DNA of 12,256 bases from Bacteroidales bacterium (lineage in GTDB: Bacteria > Bacteroidota > Bacteroidia > Bacteroidales > UBA932): the NCBI GenBank assembly GCA_017383945.1, contig JAFNUQ010000002.1, positions 1 to 12,256 of the forward strand. The letters run 5' to 3'. Shown here in pieces: positions 1 through 8,079 of the stretch. The notes below the pieces were generated by a model. The model saw only the letters and a program-made list of their open reading frames with translations, was not told the origin of the DNA and made no database searches. The position numbers were made by a program, and so were the translations under genes. How positions within the stretch are numbered: position 1 is the stretch's first letter; every line of letters begins with the position of its first letter.

Positions 1-1
1 G

Positions 2-715
2 TATAATCTCTTCCCTCTTGCGGATATCCTCAAGGAACTCCTGGAGATTACTCAGAAGGAAGTGAAGTGTGGGGTAGAGATAGAGTTTGCGGCAGACCTT
101 GAAAGAGGTGATGAGTATCCGGCTATCTTTAATGTTCTTCAAGTAAGGCCAATCTCCTCTGACGGAATGTTTGCCAAGATCAATTGGGATGATATAGATG
201 TGTCTGACCCTGTCATCTGCTCTGATTGTGCAATCGGTCCGGGTTGGATAAGTGGTGTGAGTGATATAATATATCTCAAGCAAGATAGCTTTGATGTGTT
301 GAAGACTCGTGAGATTGCTGCTCAGATGAGAGAGCTCAATGTGAAGATGAGGGAGCAGGGACGCAACTATGTGCTCGTGGGATATGGCCGTTGGGGCTCA
401 AGTATACCATCGCTCGGAGTGCCGGTGCAGTGGAGTGATATCTCAGAGGCAAAGCTGATTGTTGAGTGTTGTCTTGAGCATTTCAGAGTTGATCCAAGTC
501 AAGGAACTCACTTCTTCCAGAATATGACTTCCTTCGGAGCGGGATATGTCAATGTCAATAGTTTTGCCAGGTCTGAAGATAGCTTTGATGTGTCAAAATT
601 GGATCAGATGCCTGCCGAATATGAGAGCGAATTCATCAGAATGGTGCATTTTGAGCAAGAATTAAGCATCTGCGTTGACGGAAGAGCCGGAAAAGCTGTT
701 GTCTCTTGTAAGTAA
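2..715 (+). CDS. PEP/pyruvate-binding-domain protein, C-terminal part (5' end outside window)
   Basis: The frame is open from base 2, so the gene begins before the window; the first in-frame GTG (62) lies inside conserved sequence and is not the start. The visible 237 residues begin at the end of a PPDK_N (PEP synthase-type ATP-grasp) domain, recognisable by the terminal LQVRPI motif at 137-154. They continue through the C-terminal region seen in the large Bacteroidota PEP/pyruvate-binding proteins, including GYGRWGSS (380-403) and DPSQGTHFFQN (491-523). These proteins are often annotated as phosphoenolpyruvate synthase, but the familiar phosphohistidine and PEP-utiliser C-terminal domains are absent here. 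Real PEP synthase activity is therefore doubtful and the role is not known to me. It converges on asd across a shared terminator. Family recognition is fairly sure; function is not. Confidence 0.8.
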   Translation, partial: YNLFPLADILKELLEITQKEVKCGVEIEFAADLERGDEYPAIFNVLQVRPISSDGMFAKINWDDIDVSDPVICSDCAIGPGWISGVSDIIYLKQDSFDVLKTREIAAQMRELNVKMREQGRNYVLVGYGRWGSSIPSLGVPVQWSDISEAKLIVECCLEHFRVDPSQGTHFFQNMTSFGAGYVNVNSFARSEDSFDVSKLDQMPAEYESEFIRMVHFEQELSICVDGRAGKAVVSCK

Positions 716-746
716 TTATAATACACGCAATAAAACATAAATGTTA

Positions 747-774
747 AAGCGGATAACAAAAATGTTATCCGCTT
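747..774. terminator. Bidirectional intrinsic terminator between convergent genes
   Basis: A perfect 12-bp stem (747-758 with 763-774) encloses an AAAA loop. On the + strand it is followed by AATTTTT (775-781), and on the - strand by a T-rich stretch from 746 downward. It sits in the only gap between the PEP-domain gene (stop at 713-715) and asd (stop at 801-803), where one hairpin could end both transcripts. The + direction has the better U-tract. Confidence 0.85.
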
Positions 775-800
775 AATTTTTGCTATATTTTGCTGAAATT

Positions 801-1808
801 CTAGAATTCTCCTTTGCTGACAAGGTACTCTGCAATCTGCACGGCATTGAGCGCTGCGCCTTTCTTGATCTGGTCGCCTGAAAGCCATAAAGTAATGCCG
901 CAATCGTTGCTCAAATCCTTGCGGACGCGTCCTACGAAGATATCATCCTTGCCTCCTGTAAAGAGTGGCATAGGGTATACTTTATTGGCTGGATCATCCT
1001 GAAGAGTGACGCCAGGAGCAGCTACAAGTGCTGCCTGTACTTCCTCTACTGACAAAGGTTTTTCTGTCTCGATCCACACGGCTTCAGAGTGTGAGCGAAG
1101 AGAAGAGATGCGCACACACATTGCAGAACACTTGACGTCAGAGTGCATGATCTTCTGTGTCTCGCTGAACATCTTCATTTCCTCCTTGGTGTAACCGTTG
1201 TCCTGGAAAACATCAATCTGAGGGATTACGTTGTAGGCAAGCTGATATGCAAACTTCTCAACAGTCGGTTCTTCTCCGCGTGCGAGCTGCTCATACTGAG
1301 TCTGCAACTCAGCCATCGCAGAGGCGCCCGCTCCTGAAGCAGACTGGTAGCTTGCAACGTGAATATTCTTGATGTGCGAGAGCTTCTCGATTGGCGCAAG
1401 CACAACCACCATCATGATAGTAGTGCAGTTTGGATTGGCGATAATGCCACGAGGGCGCACCAGAGCATCTTCTGCGTTGCACTCCGGCACCACAAGAGGC
1501 ACGTCAGCGTCCATACGGAACGCGCTGGAGTTGTCAATCATCACTGCACCATGTTTGGTGATTGTATCTGCAAATTCCTTGGATGTGCCGGCACCTGCAG
1601 ACACAAATGCTATGTCCACATCTTTAAAATCGTCATTATGCTTGAGCTCCTTGACTTCGTATTCATTGCCACGGAAGCTATATTTACTTCCTGCGCTACG
1701 GCTAGAGCCGAAAAGCAGCAGCTCGTCGATTGGGAAATTTCTTTCATCAAGCACGCGCAGGAACTCCTGCCCCACTGCGCCGCTCACACCTACAATTGCA
1801 ACTTTCAT
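801..1808 (-). CDS. asd: Aspartate-semialdehyde dehydrogenase
   Basis: This cytoplasmic enzyme reduces L-aspartyl-4-phosphate to L-aspartate-4-semialdehyde with NADPH, the branch-point metabolite for lysine (via DapA) and for homoserine, threonine and methionine. The 335-residue length is normal for the family. Visible features are the N-terminal Rossmann motif GVSGAVG (7-13), the catalytic cysteine in ANPNCTT (Cys128), the SYQSASGAG segment (153-161), and RSHSE (238-242) carrying the probable acid/base His240. The ATG at 1808 starts directly at the Rossmann strand MKVAIVG. It lies 12 bp downstream of thrA on the same strand, so the two are almost certainly co-transcribed and supply consecutive steps. 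The transcript ends at the 747-774 hairpin. No unusual residues were seen in the motifs checked. Confidence 0.97.
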   Translation of the reverse strand: MKVAIVGVSGAVGQEFLRVLDERNFPIDELLLFGSSRSAGSKYSFRGNEYEVKELKHNDDFKDVDIAFVSAGAGTSKEFADTITKHGAVMIDNSSAFRMDADVPLVVPECNAEDALVRPRGIIANPNCTTIMMVVVLAPIEKLSHIKNIHVASYQSASGAGASAMAELQTQYEQLARGEEPTVEKFAYQLAYNVIPQIDVFQDNGYTKEEMKMFSETQKIMHSDVKCSAMCVRISSLRSHSEAVWIETEKPLSVEEVQAALVAAPGVTLQDDPANKVYPMPLFTGGKDDIFVGRVRKDLSNDCGITLWLSGDQIKKGAALNAVQIAEYLVSKGEF

Positions 1809-1820
1809 GGTATTTGGTGA

Positions 1821-4259
1821 TTAAATATTAGCAATGCTCATAATGTCGGCAAAAACTCCTGCGGCAGTCACGCTTGCACCTGCACCATAGCCCTGGATGA
1901 GCATAGGATGCTTGTTGTAGCGCTCTGTAGTGAGGAGAATGATGTTATTAGACCCGTCAAGCACATAGAAAGAGTGAAGATTATCTACGGCTCTCAAGGA
2001 AACGGAATACTTTCCTTCTTCCATCTTGGCAACAAATCTCCATCTCATATTCTTGGCCTCAAGCTCAGCTCTTCTGCGCTCAAAATCGGCATCGAGGCTA
2101 GGGAGCTTCTCCCAGAACTCTTCCATTGAGCAGTCAAAGAACTCCTGAGGTATGAAAAGCTGTGCTTCCACATCTTCCTGATTGAGCTCATAACCAGCTT
2201 CACGTGAGAGGATTACAAGCTTTCTGATAACATCTTTGCCGGAGAGGTCGATGCGTGGATCAGGCTCTGAGAAACCCTGCTCCTGGGCCATCCTGACAGT
2301 CTGGCTGAAAGGAATGTCCTTTGAAATGGTGTTGAAGATAAAATTGAGAGTGCCGCTAAGTACCGCCTCCATCTTGAGGATACGGTCTCCGCTGTTGCAC
2401 AGGTCATTGATTGTATTGATGATTGGAAGTCCTGCGCCGACATTGGTCTCAAACAGGAACTTCACATTACTTTTTCTTGCTGCATCCTTCAGACGACGGT
2501 AGTTTGGATAGTCGGATGAGGCTGCGATTTTGTTGGCTGTGACTACGGAAATGCCGTTGAAGAAAAACTCTTCATAAAGTGCCGCAATCTGCTCATTAGC
2601 AGTACAATCCACAAAAACGGAATTGAAAATGTTCATCTTGATGATCTCTTCCTTGAGTTTCTGCGGATTGATGTCTACGCCACTCTCCAGCTTTTCTCTG
2701 AAGCCTGCGAGTTCGATGCCGTTGCGGTCAAAAATTGCCTTTGTGCTTCTCGCGATGCCGACGATATTGATCTTCAGGTTGCGTTCGCGCATGAGCTTCT
2801 CGCGCTGCGAAGCAATCTGCTCGAGCAGCTGTCCTCCCACAGTGCCCACGCCACAAAGGAAAATATTGAGCTCCTGGAATTCCGAGAGGAAGAAGCTGTC
2901 GTGGATCACATTCAGTGCCTTGCGAAGCTGTGCACGGTCAATGATAAATGAAATGTTGATCTGTTTTGAGCCTTGGGCGCACGCAACAACGCTGATGCCG
3001 CTGCGGCCGAGGGTGCTGAAGAGCTTGCCTGCCACCCCGGGGTGATCTTTCATATTTTCGCCGACAATGGCTACTGCAGCCAGACCGTCTTCGCGCTTGA
3101 TAGGGAAGATAGCTCCTGTGCTGATCTCCTGGGCAAATGCCTTGCCGAGGACTTCGCACGCGAGTGCAGCATCTGACTTGCTCACGCCAATCGAAATGCC
3201 TGTCTCAGAAGCGGATTGGCTCACTAGGAAGGCGCTGATGTGCTCTCTTGTGAGAGCGCTGAATATGCGTGCATCTACACCCACGACTCCGACCATTGAG
3301 GTGCCGGAAAGCGTGATGAGCGAGATATCGTCAATAGAAGAAATGCCCTTGATGGTCTTGCCATCCTGGGATGTGTGTGCGTTGATGGTTGTGCCTGGTG
3401 CGGCAGGGTTGAAACTGTTCTTGATAATGATCGGGATGCCCTGAGTGCACACAGGATAAAGGGTAGGCGGATAGATTACCTTGGCGCCGAAGTTGCTGAG
3501 CTCCATCGCTTCTGCATAGGACATCTGCTCAATTACATAGGCGGTGTTGATCATTCGCGGATCTGCTGTCATAAATCCGTCTACGTCTGTCCAGATCTCC
3601 AGGCATTCGGCATTCAATGCCGCTGCAATCAGGCTCGCGCTGTAGTCTGAACCTCCTCGGCCGAGCAGGGTTGTCTCTCCGCTCACGGCGTCTGAGGCGA
3701 TGAATCCCGGCACGATTGCTATGCCGCTTTCAGTGCTGTATTGGCCGAAATGGCTGCGAATGCAATCTGTAGTTAGGGCGCTGTCCACGATGGTTGAGCC
3801 CTCTGAAAAGCGAGTCTTGATGAAGTTCAGGGCGTTGGCTGTTTCTGCCTCCGGAATGCTAGCAGCAAGGATTTCTGAAGAGAGTCTTTCTCCAAAGCTG
3901 AGCACTTCGCAGTAGGTTTTTGCCGGAAGTACGTGGAGCAGGAAGATGCCTTCGCAGATATTCTCAAGCTGGAGTAGGAGAGTGTCTATCTTGTGACTAA
4001 GAATATTGCGCTGCTCCTGAGTGATGCTCAGGTTGCGCACCACGCTGATATGAGCATGTCTGATTTCGGAGAGAGTGTCCCTGAAGTCTGCGTTACCACT
4101 CTCTGCCATCTTGGCTGCGGCAATGAGCTTATCAGTGATCCCGCTAAAGGCTGAAACCACTACTAATACTTTGTCTTTATGAGACTTAATGATATTGCCT
4201 ACTCTCAAGATGCCTTCGAGGTTGGCAATAGAACTTCCACCAAACTTCAGAACTTTCAT
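1821..4259 (-). CDS. thrA: Bifunctional aspartokinase / homoserine dehydrogenase
   Basis: This fusion enzyme catalyses the first and third steps of the aspartate pathway: ATP-dependent phosphorylation of aspartate, and reduction of aspartate semialdehyde to homoserine. The 812-residue length matches the ThrA/MetL architecture. The kinase domain (about 1-300) shows KFGGSS (5-10), RGGSDYSA (201-208) and TDVDG (224-228). A regulatory ACT pair follows (about 310-455). The dehydrogenase begins with the GVGTVG dinucleotide loop (470-475) and carries VVTANK (572-577), SGTLNF (635-640) and DLSGKDVIRK (671-680), which holds the catalytic Asp/Lys region. The ATG at 4259 is fixed by three consecutive in-frame TAG codons immediately before it (4268-4260) and by the KFGG strand. 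It is the first gene of a thrA-asd operon. Threonine inhibition is expected from the family, but ThrA and MetL types cannot be told apart with certainty by eye. Confidence 0.96.
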   Translation of the reverse strand: MKVLKFGGSSIANLEGILRVGNIIKSHKDKVLVVVSAFSGITDKLIAAAKMAESGNADFRDTLSEIRHAHISVVRNLSITQEQRNILSHKIDTLLLQLENICEGIFLLHVLPAKTYCEVLSFGERLSSEILAASIPEAETANALNFIKTRFSEGSTIVDSALTTDCIRSHFGQYSTESGIAIVPGFIASDAVSGETTLLGRGGSDYSASLIAAALNAECLEIWTDVDGFMTADPRMINTAYVIEQMSYAEAMELSNFGAKVIYPPTLYPVCTQGIPIIIKNSFNPAAPGTTINAHTSQDGKTIKGISSIDDISLITLSGTSMVGVVGVDARIFSALTREHISAFLVSQSASETGISIGVSKSDAALACEVLGKAFAQEISTGAIFPIKREDGLAAVAIVGENMKDHPGVAGKLFSTLGRSGISVVACAQGSKQINISFIIDRAQLRKALNVIHDSFFLSEFQELNIFLCGVGTVGGQLLEQIASQREKLMRERNLKINIVGIARSTKAIFDRNGIELAGFREKLESGVDINPQKLKEEIIKMNIFNSVFVDCTANEQIAALYEEFFFNGISVVTANKIAASSDYPNYRRLKDAARKSNVKFLFETNVGAGLPIINTINDLCNSGDRILKMEAVLSGTLNFIFNTISKDIPFSQTVRMAQEQGFSEPDPRIDLSGKDVIRKLVILSREAGYELNQEDVEAQLFIPQEFFDCSMEEFWEKLPSLDADFERRRAELEAKNMRWRFVAKMEEGKYSVSLRAVDNLHSFYVLDGSNNIILLTTERYNKHPMLIQGYGAGASVTAAGVFADIMSIANI

Positions 4260-4295
4260 CTACTACTACTTTAGTGTTTGTAAAAATAAATCTTT

Positions 4296-4327
4296 CAAAA
4301 ATAGAGATTTTCCTTTTTTGGTGCAAT
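4296..4327 (-). promoter_or_regulatory. Predicted promoter of thrA-asd
   Basis: On the - strand, TATTTTTG (4303-4296) matches the Bacteroidota -7 consensus TAnnTTTG. ATTG (4327-4324) lies 20 bp upstream as a three-of-four match to the -33 TTTG. Transcription would start roughly at 4290, giving a short leader of about 30 nt that holds no attenuator hairpin I can see. The position between divergent operons supports the call. Confidence 0.6.
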
Positions 4328-4346
4328 AGCCAGCTTACTATTTTTG
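4317..4346 (+). promoter_or_regulatory. Predicted promoter of the aminotransferase-metX-lysC-lysA operon
   Basis: TTTG (4317-4320) and TATTTTTG (4339-4346) match both Bacteroidota promoter boxes, with an 18-bp spacer that is one base shorter than the usual 19-21. Transcription would begin near 4350-4353. That excludes the upstream ATG at 4274 as the start of the first gene and leaves ATGs at 4361 or 4409. The -33 boxes of this promoter and of the thrA promoter lie within 11 bp of one another. Confidence 0.6.
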
Positions 4347-4408
4347 TCAAGCTCTTTGATATGTCATCAAAAAAACCGAAATTCGTCAGATTTATTGTTT
4401 TTCCGGTT

Positions 4409-5725
4409 ATGAAGGTTTTTTCTCAGCAACAAGTACTTAGTGCATGCGAGGCATCCAATGTAAAGGACCTTGCTCACGCTACTATCGGTGAAGTGCTTCT
4501 CACAGCACAATACCTTGAGCGTAGTACTGGAATTCCGTTTGTGAGGATGGACCAAGGCTCTCCAGGACTATCTGCCAATTCCTACGGCATCGCAGCGGAA
4601 AAGGCTGCCCTTGATGCAGGCGTGGCAAGCCAATATCCGCCGGCTGCCGGTATTCCAGAGCTCAAAAAGGCTGCTTCTGACTTTGTTAAGGCATTTGTCA
4701 ATATTGATATATCTCCGCGTTCCTGCGTTCCTACTACAGGCTCTGTAGCTGCTTCATTTGGCTCATTTATAGCTTGTTGTCAGCGCATTCCGGGTAAGGA
4801 TAAAGTGTTGTTTATCGATCCTGGATTTCCAATTCAGAAATCACAGCTCAGGGTTCTGGGCATAGGATGGAAGGAATTTGACATATATGAGCATCGTGGA
4901 GCTGAAGCGCTTGAGAAAAAGCTTGAAGAGCAGCTCGCGCCAGGTGATGTAGCAGCAATCATTTATTCCAACCCCAACAATCCTGCGTGGATATGTCTTG
5001 ATGAGCAGGAACTTGAAGTGATCGGACACCTTGCTGATAAATATGACATTGTGGTGATGGAGGATCTTGCCTACTTTGCGATGGACTATCGCCGGGATCT
5101 CTCGCATCCATATCAGGCACCTTATGTGCCAAGCGTGGCGCGTTATACCGACAACTATATCATGATGCTCTCTGCATCAAAGATTTTTAGTTATGCCGGA
5201 CAGCGCATCGCGCTTGCGTGCATCAGCGATTGTCTTTATGAAAAGCAATATGAGGCACTTGCGACTCGCTATGCCGATAGCGGCGTGTTTGGCGTGACGC
5301 TCACTGCTTCAATACTTTATATGATTACAAGCGGCTGTACTGCCAGCACGCAGGCCGCCTATGCCGCAATGCTTCGCCTGAGTTGCGAAGGCAAAATAAA
5401 TTTTGTCGAGGATACTCGCGAATATGCCCGCAGAGCGGCAAAAATGAAAGAAATATTTACTCGCCATGGTTTCTATGTGGTCTATGACAAGGATGTCTGC
5501 GGCCCGATAGGAGACGGATTCTTCTTTACGCTTGGTTATCCGGGAATGAAGGGATCGGAGCTCCTTCTAGAATTGATGCACTATGGTGTCAGTTGCATCA
5601 ATCTGGCTACCACAGGAAGTGGTCAAGAAGGAGTGAGGGCGTGCACAAGCAGAATGACAGAAGATCTTTATGCTGTGCTGGATGAGAGGATGGCGGAGTT
5701 TGCACAAGACCACCCGATTAGATGA
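4409..5725 (+). CDS. Pyridoxal-phosphate aminotransferase, class I/II, substrate unknown
   Basis: This is a fold-type I PLP enzyme of 438 residues. Visible active-site features, numbered from the ATG at 4409, are NPNNP (188-192, a variant of NPxNPTG with AW following), Asp219 in VVMEDLAY to pair with the pyridine nitrogen, the Schiff-base Lys258 in SASKIFS, Arg266 in GQR for the phosphate, and Arg410 in EGVRACTS as the likely substrate-carboxylate arginine. I chose 4409 because MKVFSQQQV leads straight into sequence that looks conserved in Bacteroides homologues. The ATG at 4361 would add 16 unlike residues, and the one at 4274 lies upstream of the predicted promoter. It is first in an operon with metX, lysC and lysA, so an amino acid of the aspartate family, or aspartate itself, is a reasonable substrate guess. 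It does not look like DapL. Its specificity is inferred only from context. Confidence 0.9.
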   Translation: MKVFSQQQVLSACEASNVKDLAHATIGEVLLTAQYLERSTGIPFVRMDQGSPGLSANSYGIAAEKAALDAGVASQYPPAAGIPELKKAASDFVKAFVNIDISPRSCVPTTGSVAASFGSFIACCQRIPGKDKVLFIDPGFPIQKSQLRVLGIGWKEFDIYEHRGAEALEKKLEEQLAPGDVAAIIYSNPNNPAWICLDEQELEVIGHLADKYDIVVMEDLAYFAMDYRRDLSHPYQAPYVPSVARYTDNYIMMLSASKIFSYAGQRIALACISDCLYEKQYEALATRYADSGVFGVTLTASILYMITSGCTASTQAAYAAMLRLSCEGKINFVEDTREYARRAAKMKEIFTRHGFYVVYDKDVCGPIGDGFFFTLGYPGMKGSELLLELMHYGVSCINLATTGSGQEGVRACTSRMTEDLYAVLDERMAEFAQDHPIR

Positions 5726-6756
5726 GATACAATAAGTTACATATAGACAATAAGTTTGTCTTTGAGTCTGGAGAGAGCATCCCTTCTCTTGACTTGGTAT
5801 ATCACACCTCAGACAGGGATTATACTCCATCAGAGAAGGTCGTGTGGATATGTCACGCGCTCACCGGTAACTCAAACCCTGAAGACTGGTGGGGGCAGAT
5901 GGTGGGTAAAGGCTGTCTATTTGATCCGGAAGAGTACTACATAGTGTGTGTCAATATACTATGCTCGCCCTACGGTTCAAGTGGTCCGTCAAGCATTAAT
6001 CCTGAGACGGGTAGGCCCTATCTTCTGAACTTTCCTCGCACTACAATAAGAGATATTGTCAATGCTAATATCCTAGTGCGCAAGCATTTGGGTATAGAAA
6101 GCATAGATCTGATGCTGGGTCCTTCGATCGGCGGTTTCCAAGCTCTTGAGTGGGCTGTGATGGAGAGGAATGTAATCAAGGAAGTGGTCTTTCTTGCCAC
6201 TTCAGACAGAGTTACTCCATACCTGACAGCATTCAATGAGTCGCAACGTATGGCTCTTCTTGCCGATCCTAGTTTTATGGCTGCTCAGAGTCTGGATGGA
6301 GGTAAGGCCGGACTTGCTTGTGCTCGCTCGATCGCTTTGATCTCATATCGCACATTTGAGGGATATAATCTGACTCAAAAGGAAAAGGAAGACGATACTC
6401 TCTTTGCCGACAGAGCCTGCTCATATCAGCGCTATCAGGGCAAGAAATTGGTTGACCGCTTTGATGCATACTCCTATTGGTATCTCACATATTCCCTTGA
6501 TAGTCAGAATATTGGCCGTGGAAGGGGCGGTGTGGAAGCGGCTCTCTCTACACTCAAGAGCCGTTGCCATGTGATAGGTATCGACTCTGATGTACTTTTC
6601 CCTCCGGCACACGGACGCAAGACAGCGGCCGATATCGGCAACGCGGATTACCACGAGCTTTCCTCAATCTTCGGGCACGATGGATTCCTTGTTGAGAACG
6701 ATAGTCTCATCCAGATACTCAAGCCTATCCTGGAGTCAAGTATGAATAGAAAATAA
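5722..6756 (+). CDS. metX: Homoserine O-acyltransferase (acetyltransferase type)
   Basis: This alpha/beta-hydrolase-fold enzyme transfers an acyl group, normally acetyl from acetyl-CoA, to the hydroxyl of homoserine, committing it to methionine. It has 344 residues. The catalytic triad is visible as Ser135 in GPSIGG, Asp290 in GIDSDVLFPP and His319 in FGHDGFL. CHALTGN (45-51) is the usual oxyanion-region motif. The ATG overlaps the aminotransferase stop as ATGA, so translation is probably coupled. lysC follows 9 bp after the stop. Some MetX-fold enzymes use succinyl-CoA, and I cannot decide this from motifs alone. No metY, metB or metC is in the window, so the sulphur-incorporating step is encoded elsewhere. 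Confidence 0.93.
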   Translation: MRYNKLHIDNKFVFESGESIPSLDLVYHTSDRDYTPSEKVVWICHALTGNSNPEDWWGQMVGKGCLFDPEEYYIVCVNILCSPYGSSGPSSINPETGRPYLLNFPRTTIRDIVNANILVRKHLGIESIDLMLGPSIGGFQALEWAVMERNVIKEVVFLATSDRVTPYLTAFNESQRMALLADPSFMAAQSLDGGKAGLACARSIALISYRTFEGYNLTQKEKEDDTLFADRACSYQRYQGKKLVDRFDAYSYWYLTYSLDSQNIGRGRGGVEAALSTLKSRCHVIGIDSDVLFPPAHGRKTAADIGNADYHELSSIFGHDGFLVENDSLIQILKPILESSMNRK

Positions 6757-6765
6757 AACAAATAT

Positions 6766-8079
6766 ATGATAGTAATGAAATTTGGCGGAACCTCAGTGGG
6801 CACCGCACAACGCATCAAGAATGTTGCAGGATTGATCACCAAGAGCAAAGGCAATTTTGTTGTTCTTTCTGCAATGTCTGGCACTACCAATAGTCTTGTT
6901 GAGATCTCCGATTATCTCTATAACAAGAACAAAGAAGGTGCAATAGACGCAATCTCTTCTCTGGAATCCAAGTATGCCAAGGTAATCCGTGAGCTCTACA
7001 GCACGGAGTCTGCCTCAAGCAAAGCAAGTAACTATGTGGCGTCTGTTCTTGATTATCTCAAGACATTGACAAAGCAGCTGTTTACTTCTGTGGAAGAGAA
7101 GATTGTCGTTGCTCAAGGCGAGCTCATCTCAACTCATCTGATGGCCTACTATCTTGAAGAGCAGGGAGTTAACCTGTGCCTTCTGCCGGCTCTTGAGTTT
7201 ATGAAGATTGATATCCAAGGAGAGCCTAACAGTGACTATATACGTCAGAGATTGACCGCACTTCTGGAGCAGAATCCGGGAGCGGATCTCTACCTGACTC
7301 AAGGATTTATCTGCTTGAATCATCACGATGAGATTGATAATCTCCAGCGCGGAGGCTCTGATTATACTGCTTCTTTGATTGGCGCAGCTCTAGGCGCGGA
7401 GCAGATCCAGATATGGACAGATATCGATGGTATGCACAATAATGATCCACGCATCGTGGAGGGTACCAGCGCGGTGAGACAGCTGCATTTTGATGAGGCA
7501 GCAGAGCTTGGCTACTTCGGTGCTAAGATACTTCATCCGACTTGCGTGCAGCCTGCTAAATTTGCAAATATCCCTGTGCTCCTGCTGAATACCAACGATC
7601 CGTCTGCGCCTGGCACCGTCATCAGCAATACTCTTGCTCACGGCGGCATCAAGGCTGTTGCGGCTAAAGACAACATCACTGCAATCCGCATCAAGAGCTC
7701 GCGTATGCTCCTGGCCCACGGTTTCTTGCGCAAGGTATTTGAAATTTTTGAGAGTTACCAGACGTCTATCGATATGATCTGTACATCTGAAGTAGGTGTT
7801 TCGATGTCTATTGATAACACGCTGCATCTCAATGAGATAGTTAGAGATCTCAAGAAGTATGGTACAGTCTCTGTCGATCTTGATATGTGCATTGTCTGCG
7901 TAGTGGGTGATATGGATTGGGAGAATGTCGGATTTGAGAGCAGAGCTATGGAAGCGATGAAGGATATCCCTGTACGTATGGTTTCCTATGGCGGAAGCAA
8001 TTACAATATCTCTTTCCTCGTGAGAGCAGAGGATAAGGTGGCAGCTCTCAGAAGTCTTAGTAAATGTCTTTTTGAATAA
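6766..8079 (+). CDS. lysC: Monofunctional aspartate kinase, lysine-sensitive type
   Basis: It phosphorylates aspartate, duplicating the activity of the kinase half of ThrA. Its 437 residues carry KFGGTS (5-10), RGGSDYTA (195-202), TDIDG (218-222) and a C-terminal tandem ACT region (about 305-437). That region reads MLLAHGFL (314-321) then, after a helix, CTSEVGVS (339-346), very close to the lysine-binding stretch of E. coli LysC (GFL and TSEV). Feedback inhibition by lysine is therefore predicted, and the operon position beside lysA agrees. The start at 6766 gives MIVMKFGGTS; the ATG at 6775 would trim the first beta strand. The upstream region is A-rich with no Shine-Dalgarno. The stop overlaps the lysA start by one base (TAATG), which suggests translational coupling. 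Confidence 0.96.
   Translation: MIVMKFGGTSVGTAQRIKNVAGLITKSKGNFVVLSAMSGTTNSLVEISDYLYNKNKEGAIDAISSLESKYAKVIRELYSTESASSKASNYVASVLDYLKTLTKQLFTSVEEKIVVAQGELISTHLMAYYLEEQGVNLCLLPALEFMKIDIQGEPNSDYIRQRLTALLEQNPGADLYLTQGFICLNHHDEIDNLQRGGSDYTASLIGAALGAEQIQIWTDIDGMHNNDPRIVEGTSAVRQLHFDEAAELGYFGAKILHPTCVQPAKFANIPVLLLNTNDPSAPGTVISNTLAHGGIKAVAAKDNITAIRIKSSRMLLAHGFLRKVFEIFESYQTSIDMICTSEVGVSMSIDNTLHLNEIVRDLKKYGTVSVDLDMCIVCVVGDMDWENVGFESRAMEAMKDIPVRMVSYGGSNYNISFLVRAEDKVAALRSLSKCLFE

Noticed and set aside
4274..4408. N-terminal extension of the aminotransferase from the ATG at 4274
   Set aside because: It starts upstream of the predicted promoter and includes the -33 and -7 boxes. The extra 45 residues look like translated AT-rich intergenic DNA.
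4347..4408. Riboswitch or amino-acid attenuator before the aminotransferase operon or thrA
   Set aside because: No stable stem or terminator-antiterminator pair is visible in either short leader.
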